From assembly GCA_028673005.1 (NCBI GenBank), contig CM054115.1:53147738-53211737 (forward strand): 64,000 nucleotides of DNA, given 5' to 3'. This DNA is from Tanypteryx hageni (taxonomy: Eukaryota > Arthropoda > Insecta > Odonata > Petaluridae). Positions within the stretch are counted from its first letter, which is position 1. Each line of letters starts with the position of its first letter. Shown in pieces: positions 11,600 to 23,990 of this stretch. A program made the translations under genes and the position numbers. Below the pieces are notes generated by a model. It was not told where the DNA came from, made no database searches, and saw only the letters and a program-made list of their open reading frames with translations.

Positions 11600-13659
11600 C
11601 TCTAGATTTCAACGGATATACATGTTTTAAGGTTTCCTGAACACGTTCCGACTAGTTTCGCGATGATGTCTGTCTGTCTGTCGGTCTGTATGTGATAGAT
11701 TTTTGTGGGCGATCTAACTCAAAAACTATTAATCAGATCAAGGCAAAATTTTATATTTAACATTTTTATAAAAGTTATAAGATCTGATTAGTTTTTGGTA
11801 AAAATCGGTCGACCGGAAGAGGGTGTTTACTCTTGTCACTTATCCGTTATTTTGAAATATTTGCTTTAATATTTGATAAATGTAAAAATGTAACGGAAAA
11901 AAATTTGTAGAAAATGTAATTTTCTACAACCTTTGTTTGATACATTTTTCCATATAATGCATTGTTTAAGAGATATCTTATATTTTTAGCTGTCACCACC
12001 ACGCCACCTACCGTAGACTATTGTTAATAATTGACGCTTAGTTAGTCTTAGTAACGCTCCTTTTTCTATACTTAATTGTCAACCGGAAGTAAATATTGAC
12101 AACGATCCCAGAGCTAACAACATGTAATTTGCCATATAAATATGGAGAAAGTCATGTGTTGCCCACATCAGCTTATTTTTTATTTATTTTCCACTGCACA
12201 CGTTCTTAAACAAAAGATTGGTTTTGAAAACGTTCGATGACGTCATATTTGTCATGGTTTAAAAAATTTCAACTGTGGGACACGTTTACTAACGATTAAG
12301 ATTTTGAATCGGCCCCTCTAGAACACTGGCGTGGTGCGAAAAATCGAACTGGAACCGAAGAATCGCTGACTTTTCTTCCATTTTCAGAAAATGTTATCAG
12401 AATAAAAAAGAGAGAGAGAAAGATGCTCGCGTCATGCGTTATTTACGAATGGTGTAATCGTGCCAAGAAAGTTATCACTGGCTTATTATCGGCTTTTTAG
12501 TGTAATATCCAAACACTGCAAAACGATAAATCGAAAGTGATGGCAAGGAAATATTAATATTTGGATTTACCGATTTATTTTCTGGTCACTTGTAATTGAT
12601 ATAACTATCGAAAATTATTTAAAACGTACCTTACTTTAGTTGCGGAACTGTAACGAAATATTTATGTTCTCGTTAATTTATTTCTTTGTCGTAAGTTATC
12701 CATTGATTTTCACTTACAACACACTTTGAGCGCAGGAAAGGAAAATAGACGTATTTACGTTCATTTCCTCATCATAGGTAATCTAAGTCTTTCGATTACT
12801 AAATACTGCATGCAAACGAAAGGAAGTTAAACGAAATTAGGCAATTATAGCAGCTCTTGTTTACTTCAGTTGTTACAAAGATTGTTTTCTTTGACAAATA
12901 TTAAAACATCATTCGAGAAATTTTCAAATTTCAAAGTAAATTAGGATATAATTGTTAGGTTTTCTTGAAAACGGCTGCTCGTTCGTTAAAAATGTTTTTG
13001 GCAAGAAATATTGTATTTGACTACTTCTACAGATTTTACTTGAAACCTTTTGTGTATGACTAATATTTTATGATATATGACGAAAAGTTTACTTTTTGTA
13101 AAGGCACTTCTGATTGAGTTATATGGACGTTTAATATTTGTATTTTATATCCTCTAAAGTGCTAAATATCATATATCATGAAAATTCGCCAATTAGTTTT
13201 GTAGATTAAATCTGTGGACGGACAGACGTATACGATCTGACCATATGGCGTTCATAGATTACTTTTAGTGAAGAGTTAGGAGCTCTTCACTAAAGAAACT
13301 ATCGTCACACGCGCAAACATTTTAATTTTCACCCCCAGGATTTCGCATTCTCGGTAAACAAGCGTGACCGACACGTGTGTGAAGATTTCAAAAGCCATCA
13401 AATTCGTCCTAGTTTGGCACTCGTGTCTCGGACCGAAGTCGCAAAAAATAAGCATTCCGGGATTTGAATTCATTAACAGCGTAGGAAGCTGGACGAAAAT
13501 ATTTCCAGGATGCGTGGCCACAGACGCGCCCTTCCCCAGCCTTGCCTCTTCCCGCCTCGCCTCTTCCCGCCTCGCCAATTCCCTCCTCGCCCCTTCCATC
13601 CCAACGCCGACGGTATATTTTTTCATAGAATCGATAATGCATTCCTAATAGAGACCCTC
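11600..13659. other. Non-coding stretch with two repeat-head motifs
   Basis: TGTCTGTCTGTCTGTCGGTCTG near 11668 (plus) and CTGTCCGTCC near 13215 (minus) are followed by AAATTTT-type blocks, as in repeat families A-E. Nothing else is recognised. Confidence 0.5.
13535..13600 (+). repeat. Short tandem repeat CCTCTTCCCGCCTCG
   Basis: Two nearly exact copies of a 15-base unit plus degraded ones, immediately before the family A element at 13660. Confidence 0.7.
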
Positions 13660-14733
13660 TTTTTAGCCTACTTTCCAAAAAATTGAAAGTAGTCTTATGA
13701 GATCTCCTCGGTGTCCGTGTGTGCGAGTGTATACGTATGTGTGTGTGTATGTCCCTAACATCTTCTTCATGAATGAACCGATTTCAGCTAAATTTAGTAC
13801 ATAGAATCTTCGCATAAATTAATGACCAAAATTACATATTTGGACCGGATCGACTAATCAGGGGTGCCACAATTGCAAAGTTAATCTTTTCGGTAATTAT
13901 GAATTTAGAATGAATTGGCTCAACCGATTTCGACGAAATTTTGTATTAAGTAGGCCGTGTAACATAAAATAGCAAAATCAAGATGTTTAGTATAGATATA
14001 GAACGCAGGGCTGCCACAATACAAGGGATAAAAAAATTATTCTTACACAACATATATAAAAAGACATAATAGCATGCTTTGATCGGATCAGCCAAACGGA
14101 TGCCACAATTACAAATTAAACTATTTCAGTAATTAAGGATTTTTAAGGAATTGGCTGAACGGATTTCAATTAAATTTTGTACATAAGATTTGTACAACAT
14201 ACCATAATGAAATCAAGATGTCAAAAGCGGAGCTAAAGAGCAGGACTACCAAAATAAAAAGTTAATTCGTATTTTTTAAACGTATTTCTAGAGAAATGAC
14301 CCAATGGATTTTAACCAAATATAATATATTTTATCTTCATATAAATAAATAACCAAACTGTCATATTACATCCGGGTCGGCTAAACAGGGCTACCATAAT
14401 ATCAAGGTTAGAATTTTTCTGTTACTATGAATTTCGATGGTATTGGCTGAACGGATTTCAAAGAAATATCATTTTTAGGGCGAGTATTGAAAGGCAAAAC
14501 GAGATGAATATTTTTAGAACGGATCAAAAAAGCAAGGCTACCACACTATGCATAAGGAAAACCAATTTTCTGATTTCAAAGCAAATACATTAGTATACGA
14601 TTATACCAGGGCGAATTTGACGAAAAGCACTTCTGTACCACGGGAAACCTGTGCACACCCCTACTTGTGATATATTAAAATTGTATCGAAAGGAAAGTAG
14701 GCGGATTAGTTCTTTCCAGAACTACTTGTTTGA
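13660..14733 (+). mobile_element. Helentron-like non-autonomous element, family A copy 1
   Basis: About 1.07 kb, homologous over its length to 30748-31742. The head TTTTTAGCCTACTTTCC forms a hairpin with GAAAGTAG at 13685. An inverted copy of the 11-mer GCCTACTTTCC (13666-13676) occurs near the other end as GGAAAGTAGGC (14692-14702). Past this lies a perfect 7-bp hairpin TAGTTCT-ttcc-AGAACTA, and homology stops after CTTGTT. The interior has five diverged blocks with a CCGATTTC/CGGATTTC..AAATTTTGTA core at about 13780, 13922, 14157, 14302 and 14448, mostly ~145 bases apart. Sub-terminal inverted repeats, inner tandem blocks, a 3' hairpin and T-rich flanks are features of Helentron-associated elements. 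No protein is encoded. Confidence 0.6.
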
Positions 14734-15758
14734 ATTGTCCTCGTTTCGCAGCCCTGGAGCGTGCTGGGCGAAAAAATTGCACATCTGGAATGACCTCGAA
14801 GGTTATTATGAAGTCCAGGCTAATCAAATTTTTATGCTCCCTCAAGGAAATTTAGGCCACTCACACCTTAAAGGAATTCTGAATACAAAACAATTAGGGG
14901 TGATCTTTGCTATGGCAAAAGAGAACAATTTTATTTGATTTAATTATTTTCCTTGCGAGAAGTTAGTTCACCAGAACCGGACGTTGTCTCGTTCAGAAGG
15001 ATAACATCTAACGCAACGTCAAAGCACCACCTGCTTTGAAACGCAGGGATAAATTCCTTCTTGTATTTATATAAACCGTAATATTATTCGCTATTATACG
15101 TTTTTTGCGATGAATCGCGACATTTTTCCAAAATCGTTTTCCATCGAGCCTGATTGAAGATATCGTGAGAAAATTCGGAGGTGGGCTGCGGCTACGTCGT
15201 AATCCCAAGTCCTGAAGAGGGTGATAAATGTTTACCTATGTGTTCATGAATCTCTTTTGGAGAACACTCCCAAGTTCTGAAAACTCGTTAGTGTGAAACC
15301 CTAGCGATTAAATATGCATTTCCATCCCTGGAAGGTATCAAAAATTAAACTAAAACGCTTCCATTTGAAATTTGCTGAGGATGACGAAATACAATCACGT
15401 TATGTAATCACACTTATTCAACATCGACGACGCTATTTTGTCATACGATTATTTAGAAAATACATATGTAGTCATTTTTTATTTTTTCTGGTGCTTATAT
15501 CAGGTAATAACTCACTCATTTGATAATTATTGGTTTTTCCGAACCCAACTTGCAATAATATTTGAATTTTGATATTAAGTATAGCTGGTAATCAGAGTCG
15601 GTTTGTCATTTTTTAGACTTCTCATTGTTTTTGTTTCTGCAAATTATTTTTATTCAACACCCATCGTAAGTATGGCATGGTTCATTTCAATGGACTCACA
15701 TTTTTCTTCTATCAGTGACAAAAATTAAAGTCCCCATTCCTGTTACACATATTCCACA
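14734..15758. other. Non-coding stretch
   Basis: No supported feature; short open frames only. Confidence 0.6.
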
Positions 15759-15759
15759 C

Positions 15760-16510
15760 AGTGGCATGGTCAAAAGATTGGAACAGAAACCATTACAAAA
15801 CCGACATTTATGATTGATATAGTTTATTGAATAGTTTAAGAGAAGATCCTTAAAGATTCAAATGCTTTTACTGGACTCGAGCCTAGATATCAACTCATTA
15901 AATCGGTGCTACTTAAAAAACAGCAAGACCTGGAGGTTATCTTCTATTTGAGGATTAGTAAGTCTCGAGTATATTTGTATAAGTATTAAGGCCGAAATAC
16001 CTTGTTAAATATTTTATATTTAACGGGGTACAATCAACAAAGGATGATTTTCTTGATGTTATTGGCAATAATTTGCACAAATAAATTCTTTAAAGCAGAT
16101 CAAAAGGAAATCTCGAGGAATAACCTTGATAAGGTATTATCTGAAATATGAAGTTAATTTTCAAGCCAATCATTTCCAGATTTTCTACGAAGTTCATGCC
16201 ATGCAATAGAAAAAACAGACTTAAAAATTGTTTTTGATACTTAGTTATTTCTCCATTATTATCAATAACAGATAATAGCCTTGAAGGCATTGACGCCACT
16301 AAATTCTGAATAAGCATCTGACGGTTGCTTAGAGTAGCCCAAATATCTCTTACGTGGGCTTCCAATGCCACCTCCTTCTTCTCGCCGGCGAAATTCCACT
16401 CCTTCACCATGAGGCCCCACACATTTTCTATCGGATGAAGGTCGGGGGAGTGCGGTGGCCACGGTATCACAGTAATGCGAGTATTTTCTTCTAAAAACTG
16501 TCTAGTTAAA
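15760..16510 (-). pseudogene. Tc1-type transposase relic
   Basis: The minus-strand reading near 16505-16230 has NTRITVIPWPPHSPDLHPIENVWGLM, the hallmark C-terminal Tc1 segment. The E of PIENVW is the last catalytic acid of the DDE triad. A tail of about 60 residues follows. The N-terminal two-thirds are absent. A Tc1-like terminus CAGTGGCATGGTCAAAAG (15759-15776) lies at the expected distal end; the opposite terminus is missing. Confidence 0.75.
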
Positions 16511-16887
16511 TGCGCCTAAATAGAGCAGCTACAGTGTTTTAAAGGCGCAAGGCGAAACCCGATTCTTGCGTTTCTATTTGCTCAGTGTTATTTAGAATGA
16601 TGACCGTAAAATTTCTCATAGTAGCACGAAGCTCAGTGATGGAATGCGTAGCCAGCAAAAGAAGTTTGATGCCCATTAGTGGCGAATGTGGCACCAATCC
16701 ATTTGAGGAATGACTTATGAAAATGACTACAGGTACATACACCAAATTTACAGATATAAAGTCGAAAATCTATGATTTCGATAATTAAAAAATTCATAAT
16801 GGCATACAATATGTTATTTACACTCTACCCGTTCCATCTTCATTAATGATGTTTCGCGAAATGTAGTAATAATCACTGTGCTCACAG

Positions 16888-17161
16888 CAGAGGCGTAACT
16901 ACGTCTATGCAGCCTACGCGGTGCGTAGGGGCCCATCGGCTAAGGGGGAGGGGCACTAAATATCAACTTTTATCTTTGTTTATGGATACATATACGAATT
17001 GATGTTTTCAATTAACTCATAATATCAAAATAATAATCAATAAACCTACGTGTTTTCTCACGGTGATTAGATTTTATTTGAGTGTTAATCCTTTATTCAT
17101 TATTTTAGAGCGGGTCTGTATATCCTTCACCGAAGCCCACGCGAGCGTAGCTACGCCACTG
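16888..17161. mobile_element. hAT-type miniature element (274 bp)
   Basis: Termini CAGAGGCGTAACTACG and CAGTGGCGTAGCTACG (reverse complement) with decayed 8-bp duplications GCTCACAG/ACTCCCAG (6 of 8). Non-coding. Confidence 0.75.
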
Positions 17162-17169
17162 ACTCCCAG

Positions 17170-20094
17170 TAACTCCATTTACCTCGACTCATGCATAGAA
17201 AATGGGGTTAAATAAAGCATCATTTTAAAGTTTCATCCGCGTCATACGTTTTTATCCTCGGCAGGCTTAGAAAGGTAAGATTTTTATTTTTGCGTTTTCT
17301 CAAGATGTTTAGCGCACGACTCGTTTTTCGAGCGACGTGTGCGTCGGTATAAAAAAAAGTAGCAACTGAAATTTCCATTGTGCTAATCGACGTTTTTTTC
17401 GATTTTTCATTAAACACTGGGAAGCTGGGCGTTATGAGCCCTTTTCTTCTTCTCAAAGCTGCTTCGCGATACTGCACAGTGTAGGCGGCGAGATAATAGT
17501 TTCAAGGTAAGGCAGGCGTATTAATGTGTAGCGTCTGAAAAGTTTTCCGCCTGGCGCCTCAATTGTGCAAGCTTATTAAAACTTTTGCTTAGGATCTAGT
17601 CGAGAGAAACGATAGAGAAAAAAAGGTATTTAGAAAAAAACGCTCGCCATCCTTTATCAATTTTTCATACTCGAATGGATTTTCTCGTTTTATACCTCGA
17701 GAATTTCGCTTTAAAAATATTTAGGAAAATTTCCGATCTAAAATGCTCTTGAGGATTGAACCCGGTTATAAAGGTTTTATCGAGTGTCACGTTTGACTTT
17801 AAGTCAATTTTGCTTATTCAGTAAGCTATAGTTAACCACAAAATGTGACGTTAACGAAGATAAAATTGATATGCCCACGAATTTACATGCATTTGATAAA
17901 AGTGATAGAAAATAAATTCCTCTGCGTCACTACGTTGTGTATCGTACTGCTATCGCATGCGAATCATATAGAAGACTGGTGGCGGCAGCTGGATCCTACA
18001 TACTCGTACTTATTGATCTGTAATTATATAATAGCAAAGTCTTTTTAGCTTTGAATTCACTACAGAATTTTTAAAACAAAATTCCTGTGACGGATATGCA
18101 TGCATCCTCGTATATTTTAATTTGCATTTAATCAAACGAATAAGGATGATATGTCCATTCTACGAGCAGTTGGAAAAACTTCGAAGATAATTACAGTCGC
18201 GATCGGCTCTTGCGTCCTGTCCTGACTTCCCACACTCCGAGTGAACACGTTTAAAAAATTACCTACCGTGACATTAATGGCCGCATTTGTAACCAAGAGG
18301 TGGTAGAATTGTTTTTAGAGCTTCATTAATTTCTTTGACACTTAAAAAAGGGAACCGTTTGCACGCATCGACTAGCTCTAAATTATTTTTCCATCGAAGT
18401 ATTTTAAATACTGCTACGCTACGACATGAAATGTTACAGGTGGATTTTTAACAAACCAACTCTAGAGATTTCCAGCCTCAATCCTGAAAGCGTACGTAAA
18501 GAAATGTTCATTATCCCCACCACTCGGATGATTTTTTAAATCCTGCATATTTTTTAATCATCTTCCCTATCATTGATTCCGACACACACAAAAAAATAAA
18601 TCTTCCGGGGATGAACAAGGAAACGAGGGATTTAACGAACTCTTTTTCCCTCCGTCGCCTCTAGATAAATCCGCACGGAACCATCCTTGTATATACGGTG
18701 TAATAATTGACTTAGGCGGAGGTTACCAGAGATGGGGATGAAGAAGCGCCTTCTCCTTTTTCTCATTCTAGAACTCATTCCTCTGTTCGAGTAGAGAGTT
18801 CTCTATAGCGGAGAGAGAGGTGGGGAATCAATTAGAAATTAAGGCCAAAGGAGTTTCGCTCGCTAAAGTTTCACGGGGCGTTAATTGTTTGAATAGGACT
18901 TCTCGAGTGAGAGAGGGTGCTGGGGCGTGTGGGAAGGGGGGTGTGGGAAGAGGGTTGGGGAAGGTGGGTTGATGAAGGGGGTTAGGGGAGGAGATATTAT
19001 GGGAGGAGGGTGGTGTGGGAAGAAAAGTTTAACGAAACCGACCCACGCATCCTACTCATCCCTTCTCCACGCCCTGGGATGGCGTCGGTGAGATATCTCG
19101 CGAGAAAAGTTTTGCCTCGCGCCTATGGAAGAGGACGCAACAGTTTTCATCTCGTTTTTCTTTTTTTCGTATCTCTCTCTCTCTCTCTACTTCAAAACTC
19201 AATCTCAAAGTGATTACTTGAGTTTTTTCCGCGGAGGTTATACGTGTCACTTTTATGGGCGAAAAAATACTTTTTCTAAAACCTCGTCCTGTATTTTTTC
19301 CTTTCTGCGCCGCTACTCTTGAGACCATTCCGAAACGTCTCGGTTATTTTTTTGTGGGAAAGAGTCTGATTAGTTGACAAGTAAAACTGGCAAGGAGAAT
19401 GAATCCGGATTGGTTTTAAGAGTTCTCCTAATTGGAGTTCGAATTTCTCCGTGTTTCGGGAACTTCGACCGATGTGAAGGTTTTATTTTCATTTGCCCAG
19501 TTCAATAATAAAGATGCATTGTACACCCTTATCGTTATCCGCATTAATTAAAAGTGGTTGTGTTCATTCGCTTAACTGCTTATCCGATTATTCCGTCTCC
19601 GGCGCTAACGACGATTTCTTCTGTGCGTTAGAACTGATTAGGCCATATGTGAGATGGAAGAGGAATGATCAGAATATATGAATAAAATTTGCAAGAAAAT
19701 GTAATTATTTCCAAGAAACGTTCGTAGAATCAGTATCAGTAATCAATAATCCGTGGCTTGAATTAGCTCTATAAGAAAGCGAACTTTAAGCTAAATGAAA
19801 ATTTTTAACATACATAAAAAATGGCGTTTAAAATTTTCATTTAATTTCACATTAAAGGCAGCTCGCATATTTATTTTTACAATCTTTAAGCTGTGTAAGT
19901 TACTAAGGCTACCTTATACCTGGTGGATTTCCATCATAAGAAAGGAAGAAAACCACTCTTCCCATTGAATAACTTTGTATAATATCACACACATAAGCTA
20001 ATAAGAATTCTAATCCTTTGTGATGAAGATACACGCACATACGTTAAATAAATCATATTATGTATAAGTTCTTATTATACAGATTCTACGCTCC
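17170..20094. other. Non-coding stretch
   Basis: AT-rich, with a G-rich run at about 18900-19020 and a short CT run near 19170. No gene recognised. Confidence 0.6.
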
Positions 20095-20215
20095 TCATAT
20101 CATAAAAGTAAACTCAGAGTAGGAGAAAAATTCTGAACTTGACCGGGAATCGAACCCGTGTCTACCACTTTCCGGATGGGTGCTTTAGCCAACCTAGCAA
20201 CCCATCCTGCATAAA
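20095..20215 (-). repeat. tRNA-derived SINE-like unit, minus-strand copy of an inverted pair
   Basis: Minus strand reads an A-box-like TGCTAGGTTGGCTAAAGC, then GGAAAGTGGTAGAC, then a B-box-like CGGGTTCGATTCC, followed by a tail. No 7-bp acceptor stem can be formed, so it is not a functional tRNA gene. It is homologous to the plus-strand unit beginning at 20228. Confidence 0.65.
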
Positions 20216-20227
20216 TCACTATTGAAT

Positions 20228-20640
20228 TGCGGCTGGCTTGGTAGCTAAGTGGATTAAAGAAACTGCCCGGAAATGGTAGACCCGACTTCGACTCCTGATT
20301 AAGCTCAGAATTTATCTCAGGAGCGGCCAAACCGCGGATCGCGAGCCACATGCGGCTCTTTTAAATTAGTATGCTACTCTTTTAAATTTCCATTCTGAGG
20401 CGTGTCAACGGTTTTCACTATAGAACATAATGACGTAGTGTGACTTGAGGCGTTTTGGTAATTCCTAAGAGACATGCATTATATCTGAATTGTTTCGTTA
20501 TGTTTTCTGTTCGTAAATTTATGAGCACAGAATGTCTGCCATGCGGCTCACTAACTTCTGAAGATTATCGTATGCGGCTCCGAGAGCAAGTAGGTTTGGC
20601 CACCCTTGATTTATCTCATACTCTAAGTTGACATATATGT
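20228..20640 (+). repeat. tRNA-derived SINE-like unit, plus-strand copy, split by a hAT element
   Basis: Reads GGCTTGGTAGCTAAGTGG, GGAAATGGTAGACC and a decayed B box (GACTTCGACTCC). Its tail AAGCTCAGAATTTATCTC continues after the hAT element as ATACTCTAAGTTG, matching the tail of the minus-strand copy. The two copies lie head to head with a short gap. Confidence 0.65.
20318..20608. mobile_element. hAT-type miniature element inserted in a SINE (291 bp)
   Basis: Termini CAGGAGCGGCCAAACC and CAAGGGTGGCCAAACC (reverse complement), with a perfect 8-bp duplication ATTTATCT at 20310-20317 and 20609-20616. It splits the plus-strand SINE copy at 20228-20640. Confidence 0.9.
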
Positions 20641-21700
20641 TAAACCTTATGTGTTCATGCATAAAAACTCTATTTACCTTTATTTCAACTATTATTACTT
20701 AAAATTACGTATTTTTCAGATTTACGCACATTTTCAGTTTACTAAAAATTAAGCAAAAAACACTCCGCATTACGTATTTAATTTTTATTAAGTTTTCATT
20801 GCTGCGTAATAATTTTCAAAAGTATTTTTCATTTAGAAGCATAATTATTAGAGAAAATATAAATACTTTTCATAGAATAATTTCCGAATTGTACTCACTG
20901 AGGCTCATCGTGTATAAAAAGGCAAGAGGGAAATTTCAAACTCCGATGTAAATAGAAGCCACTTGAAAATCCATTTTCGTATAAAAATCAAGCTGAAAAA
21001 TTCCAAGTTCTCGTAAAAGCCCGTATTATTTGTAAAGTTGAGATTTTGTATATTGTGCATTTATGTGTATCTGGTAAACATTTTCAGTATAATGCAATTT
21101 CTTTATAGGCTAATCCATGATAAGACATGCGTTACTACGAGATTTCTCGGTGCTTCATTTGAACTTTGCCGCTGAGTCCGGAAGAAAGTTTACAATCCTC
21201 CCGTTCCTGTTAACGCCGAGTAGCGATTCTATGCGTGAATAGCTTCAGTTCGTATTTATCACGATATTTTCTAAAGTTGCCGTGCGCGGCGATAAAGCGC
21301 AAGCGACAGAATACCCCGCCATTCGACTCAACTTCTCAGCTAAGGGAAGAGGATAGTCCTTTTCGAACATTCTGAGGTGATAGAAAAATTTTATTTCCAC
21401 TCAACAACGCACGAATACTGTCTGAAACTCATTTTATACCCTCCCAAACGACTTCGCATCCCGAAACCCTTCCGAATCCCTTGTAAAGCAATTAAACCAG
21501 CTCGAGGTAAGTCATCAGGCGTTTGCCTGGGAATTATGACGCCGAATTCAAAATATAAAAAAGTCCTCTTATCGATTCGCTCGGTCCGTCGGGTCCGGGC
21601 GAGGGGGAATAAACGTAACAGCGGAGAAATAAACGTAACAGCGGGGGAATGACGTTCGCGTCCCGTTCGAGAGGGGGCGCGTGTCGTTGATCGTATAAAG

Positions 21701-21980
21701 CAGGGGTCCTCAAACTACGGCCCGCGCAGTGATTTGATCCGACCCGCCTTATCAGCAAGAGTATTCATTAAATATCATTTTTATATCTAAATTACACTTT
21801 CCGAGTAATTGGGTAAAAACAACTTTTAATATCAGCGAATTACATATTACAGAATCGAAAAAATTCTCAAAACTTGCTCTTTGAAATTTTCGCACGGTCA
21901 TTTGAAATGCCGTATGTGTCCCGCACAGTGGGTCATGAAGCCTCTTGGGGCCCTTTCAGTAAAAAGTTTGGTGACTCCTG
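21701..21980. mobile_element. hAT-type miniature element 1 of a tandem pair (280 bp)
   Basis: Termini CAGGGGTCCTCAAACT and CAGGAGTCACCAAACT (reverse complement). Flanked by GTATAAAG at 21693-21700 and 21981-21988, a perfect 8-bp duplication. Confidence 0.88.
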
Positions 21981-21988
21981 GTATAAAG

Positions 21989-22445
21989 CATTGGTTCCCA
22001 ACCTTTTTTTCTCAACCCTAAACTGACCACCAAGGACCTCGCGACCTTCACTTCCGATTGAGCGAAGATACAATACGGATAGGCCGGAGAGAAAGCAGTA
22101 AATAGGCCCCTGCATGCGGAAACTGCTATTGTATCGCTACTACCCCGCAAATTTGGTCGCTCTGTCATGAACGTTTTCGGTAAAATGGCGGAATTGTGGC
22201 GTGAAACTCATGTTAGAGGATGTGCTGAAGGACTTTTTTGTTTCTCTGGTAATCACACTTTTCCCCATCCATTTTCTCACATAGATACTAAAAGCTTCGA
22301 AATTCTAGGATGGCTTGCATCGGCTGTTAATCATGTTACGTAACTGATAAGGTTAGGCAGCTTTCCTATAACGTATAGATACAAAATGACTATCGGTGAA
22401 GTTTCTTTCTGGTGTCCTTTCCCGAACAGAGGTTGGGAATCGCTT
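21989..22445. mobile_element. hAT-type miniature element 2 of a tandem pair (457 bp)
   Basis: Termini CATTGGTTCCCAACC and AAGCGATTCCCAACC (reverse complement). It is flanked by the same 8-mer as its neighbour, GTATAAAG, at 21981-21988 and 22446-22453. A different hAT family from the adjacent element. Confidence 0.8.
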
Positions 22446-22899
22446 GTATAAAGCCCCCTCACCCAGTCTTTGACTCCCGCAGTTTTCCGCGTATTTCACG
22501 CAGGTAGATCATTTTAGCTCTTATGAATGATAGGAGGCATCTTCCGTGTGTCTCAGAGTTGTTTGCAATAGAAAAAACGCCTACGACGTGAACATATGCA
22601 AAGATTATGAGAGACCTTCCCAATCCATTCGCGAAAAAAAAGACCGTCTTCACACGATCTGTTCAGGGCTTTTGTGATTCTGATTTATCGTCCTAGCAGC
22701 AAGGAAGAGGAAGGCGATTGGCGCGAGGTGATGCATAACCTCTCTGGAAGGCGGAGCCCCTTTGAAATCCCGCGTTATACTACTCGTCATACACACGAGT
22801 TTCTCGGGTTATACGTAAAACAGGCGGAATTCTGTGGCCCGGAAGCATTCCTGGTTCGGAACGATTCCGGGATTTTGGCTAATTCGGAAAACGTCCTTG

Positions 22900-23266
22900 G
22901 TTCGTAAATATGGCGTTGAGTAGAGCAATAAATTTTCCCGTTCCCTTCTTTCCAACAGCTTAAAGAAAGAATTTTTAAAAACTTAAAAACTATTCGTTGT
23001 ATCTGTCATCCCATCTGGATCACGTAAACCACATGTTTTGTATAAAAAACCTTATACATCGCCATATCCATTTTTATATAATTTTTTGTCTTCCCATGAT
23101 TTATTTACAAATGTACTTGAGCTAAAGACACGTATTTGTGGCTTGGATAATGTGTACGGTAACCGTACATTCATTGTATACTAACCGAACGCGGTTCGCA
23201 AATTCTATAGTTCGGAACACCTTCGGTCACGAACTTTCCTGATTAGAAAGGTTCAACTGTACATTT
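22900..23266 (-). repeat. Possible pogo/Tigger-type end
   Basis: Minus strand from 23266 reads TACAGTTGAACCTTTCTAATCAGG, and further GTTCCGAACTATAG and GCGAACCGCG, in the style of pogo/Tigger termini. The other end is uncertain. Confidence 0.35.
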
Positions 23267-23646
23267 TTTTAACTTCTCTAATACCTGCAATACTGGATTA
23301 AACATCGCTGGATCAATTGGCTCCAAGTTATTCCCTATCGTCAAAAGTTACGCCTCGAAATAAAATTATATGCATGTGATTAATTAATTACATTATCCGT
23401 GTCAAAGAATAAAATTTACCGAAATTGTTTAATAAAAACTGTGTGGGAGTATCGTTAATATACCATATAGTTAAACTAAATTATTTTCAGTAGTTTCTTC
23501 TTCATTGGACAAAGGACACTTCGTACTACTATTATATGTATTATACTTACTAATTAGGTGATACAGCATTCTCCTATATATAATTTCCAATGTAAATTCG
23601 TACGTACGTACGTAAACTTGACGCTGACGTCATAAATGGCACTTTT

Positions 23647-23990
23647 TAACGCGTTTTTAACAAACTTCCCGATTAGGTGGAAGGTTGAAATTTCGCAGGA
23701 ATGTTTGATTCAGATATAGAAATTAAATGATATAAGAAAATACGAAAAAAGACCCGGGTTCGACTCCAGGGGGGGGGAGAATTTCTATTTCCCGTAAGAT
23801 AACACGTAAAAAGCGACTTTTTAAAGTGCAGGCTTTTATTCTTTTGGAAATTTAAATTAGAAATAATTGACGTACGATCTTCGAATTTAAACTATGTTTT
23901 ATGAAAATTAATGAAGTTTCTTATTCTATTAATTTTTCCCCCTACCGTTCGAAATATCTCATATTAAACATTTAAATCACATATTTTGGG
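23647..23990 (+). repeat. Repeat family B, copy 1
   Basis: Homologous to 57943-58290: GCGTTTTTAACAAAC, GATTAGGTGGAAGGTTGAAATTT, then CCCGGGTTCGACTCCAGG (B-box-like) near 23754, then a TTCCCGTAAGATAACACG block. Non-coding. Confidence 0.65.

Noticed and set aside
20135..20206. Minus-strand tRNA gene
   Set aside because: A- and B-box-like motifs are present, but no 7-bp acceptor stem can be paired and the same unit occurs beside it inverted, so it was called a SINE.
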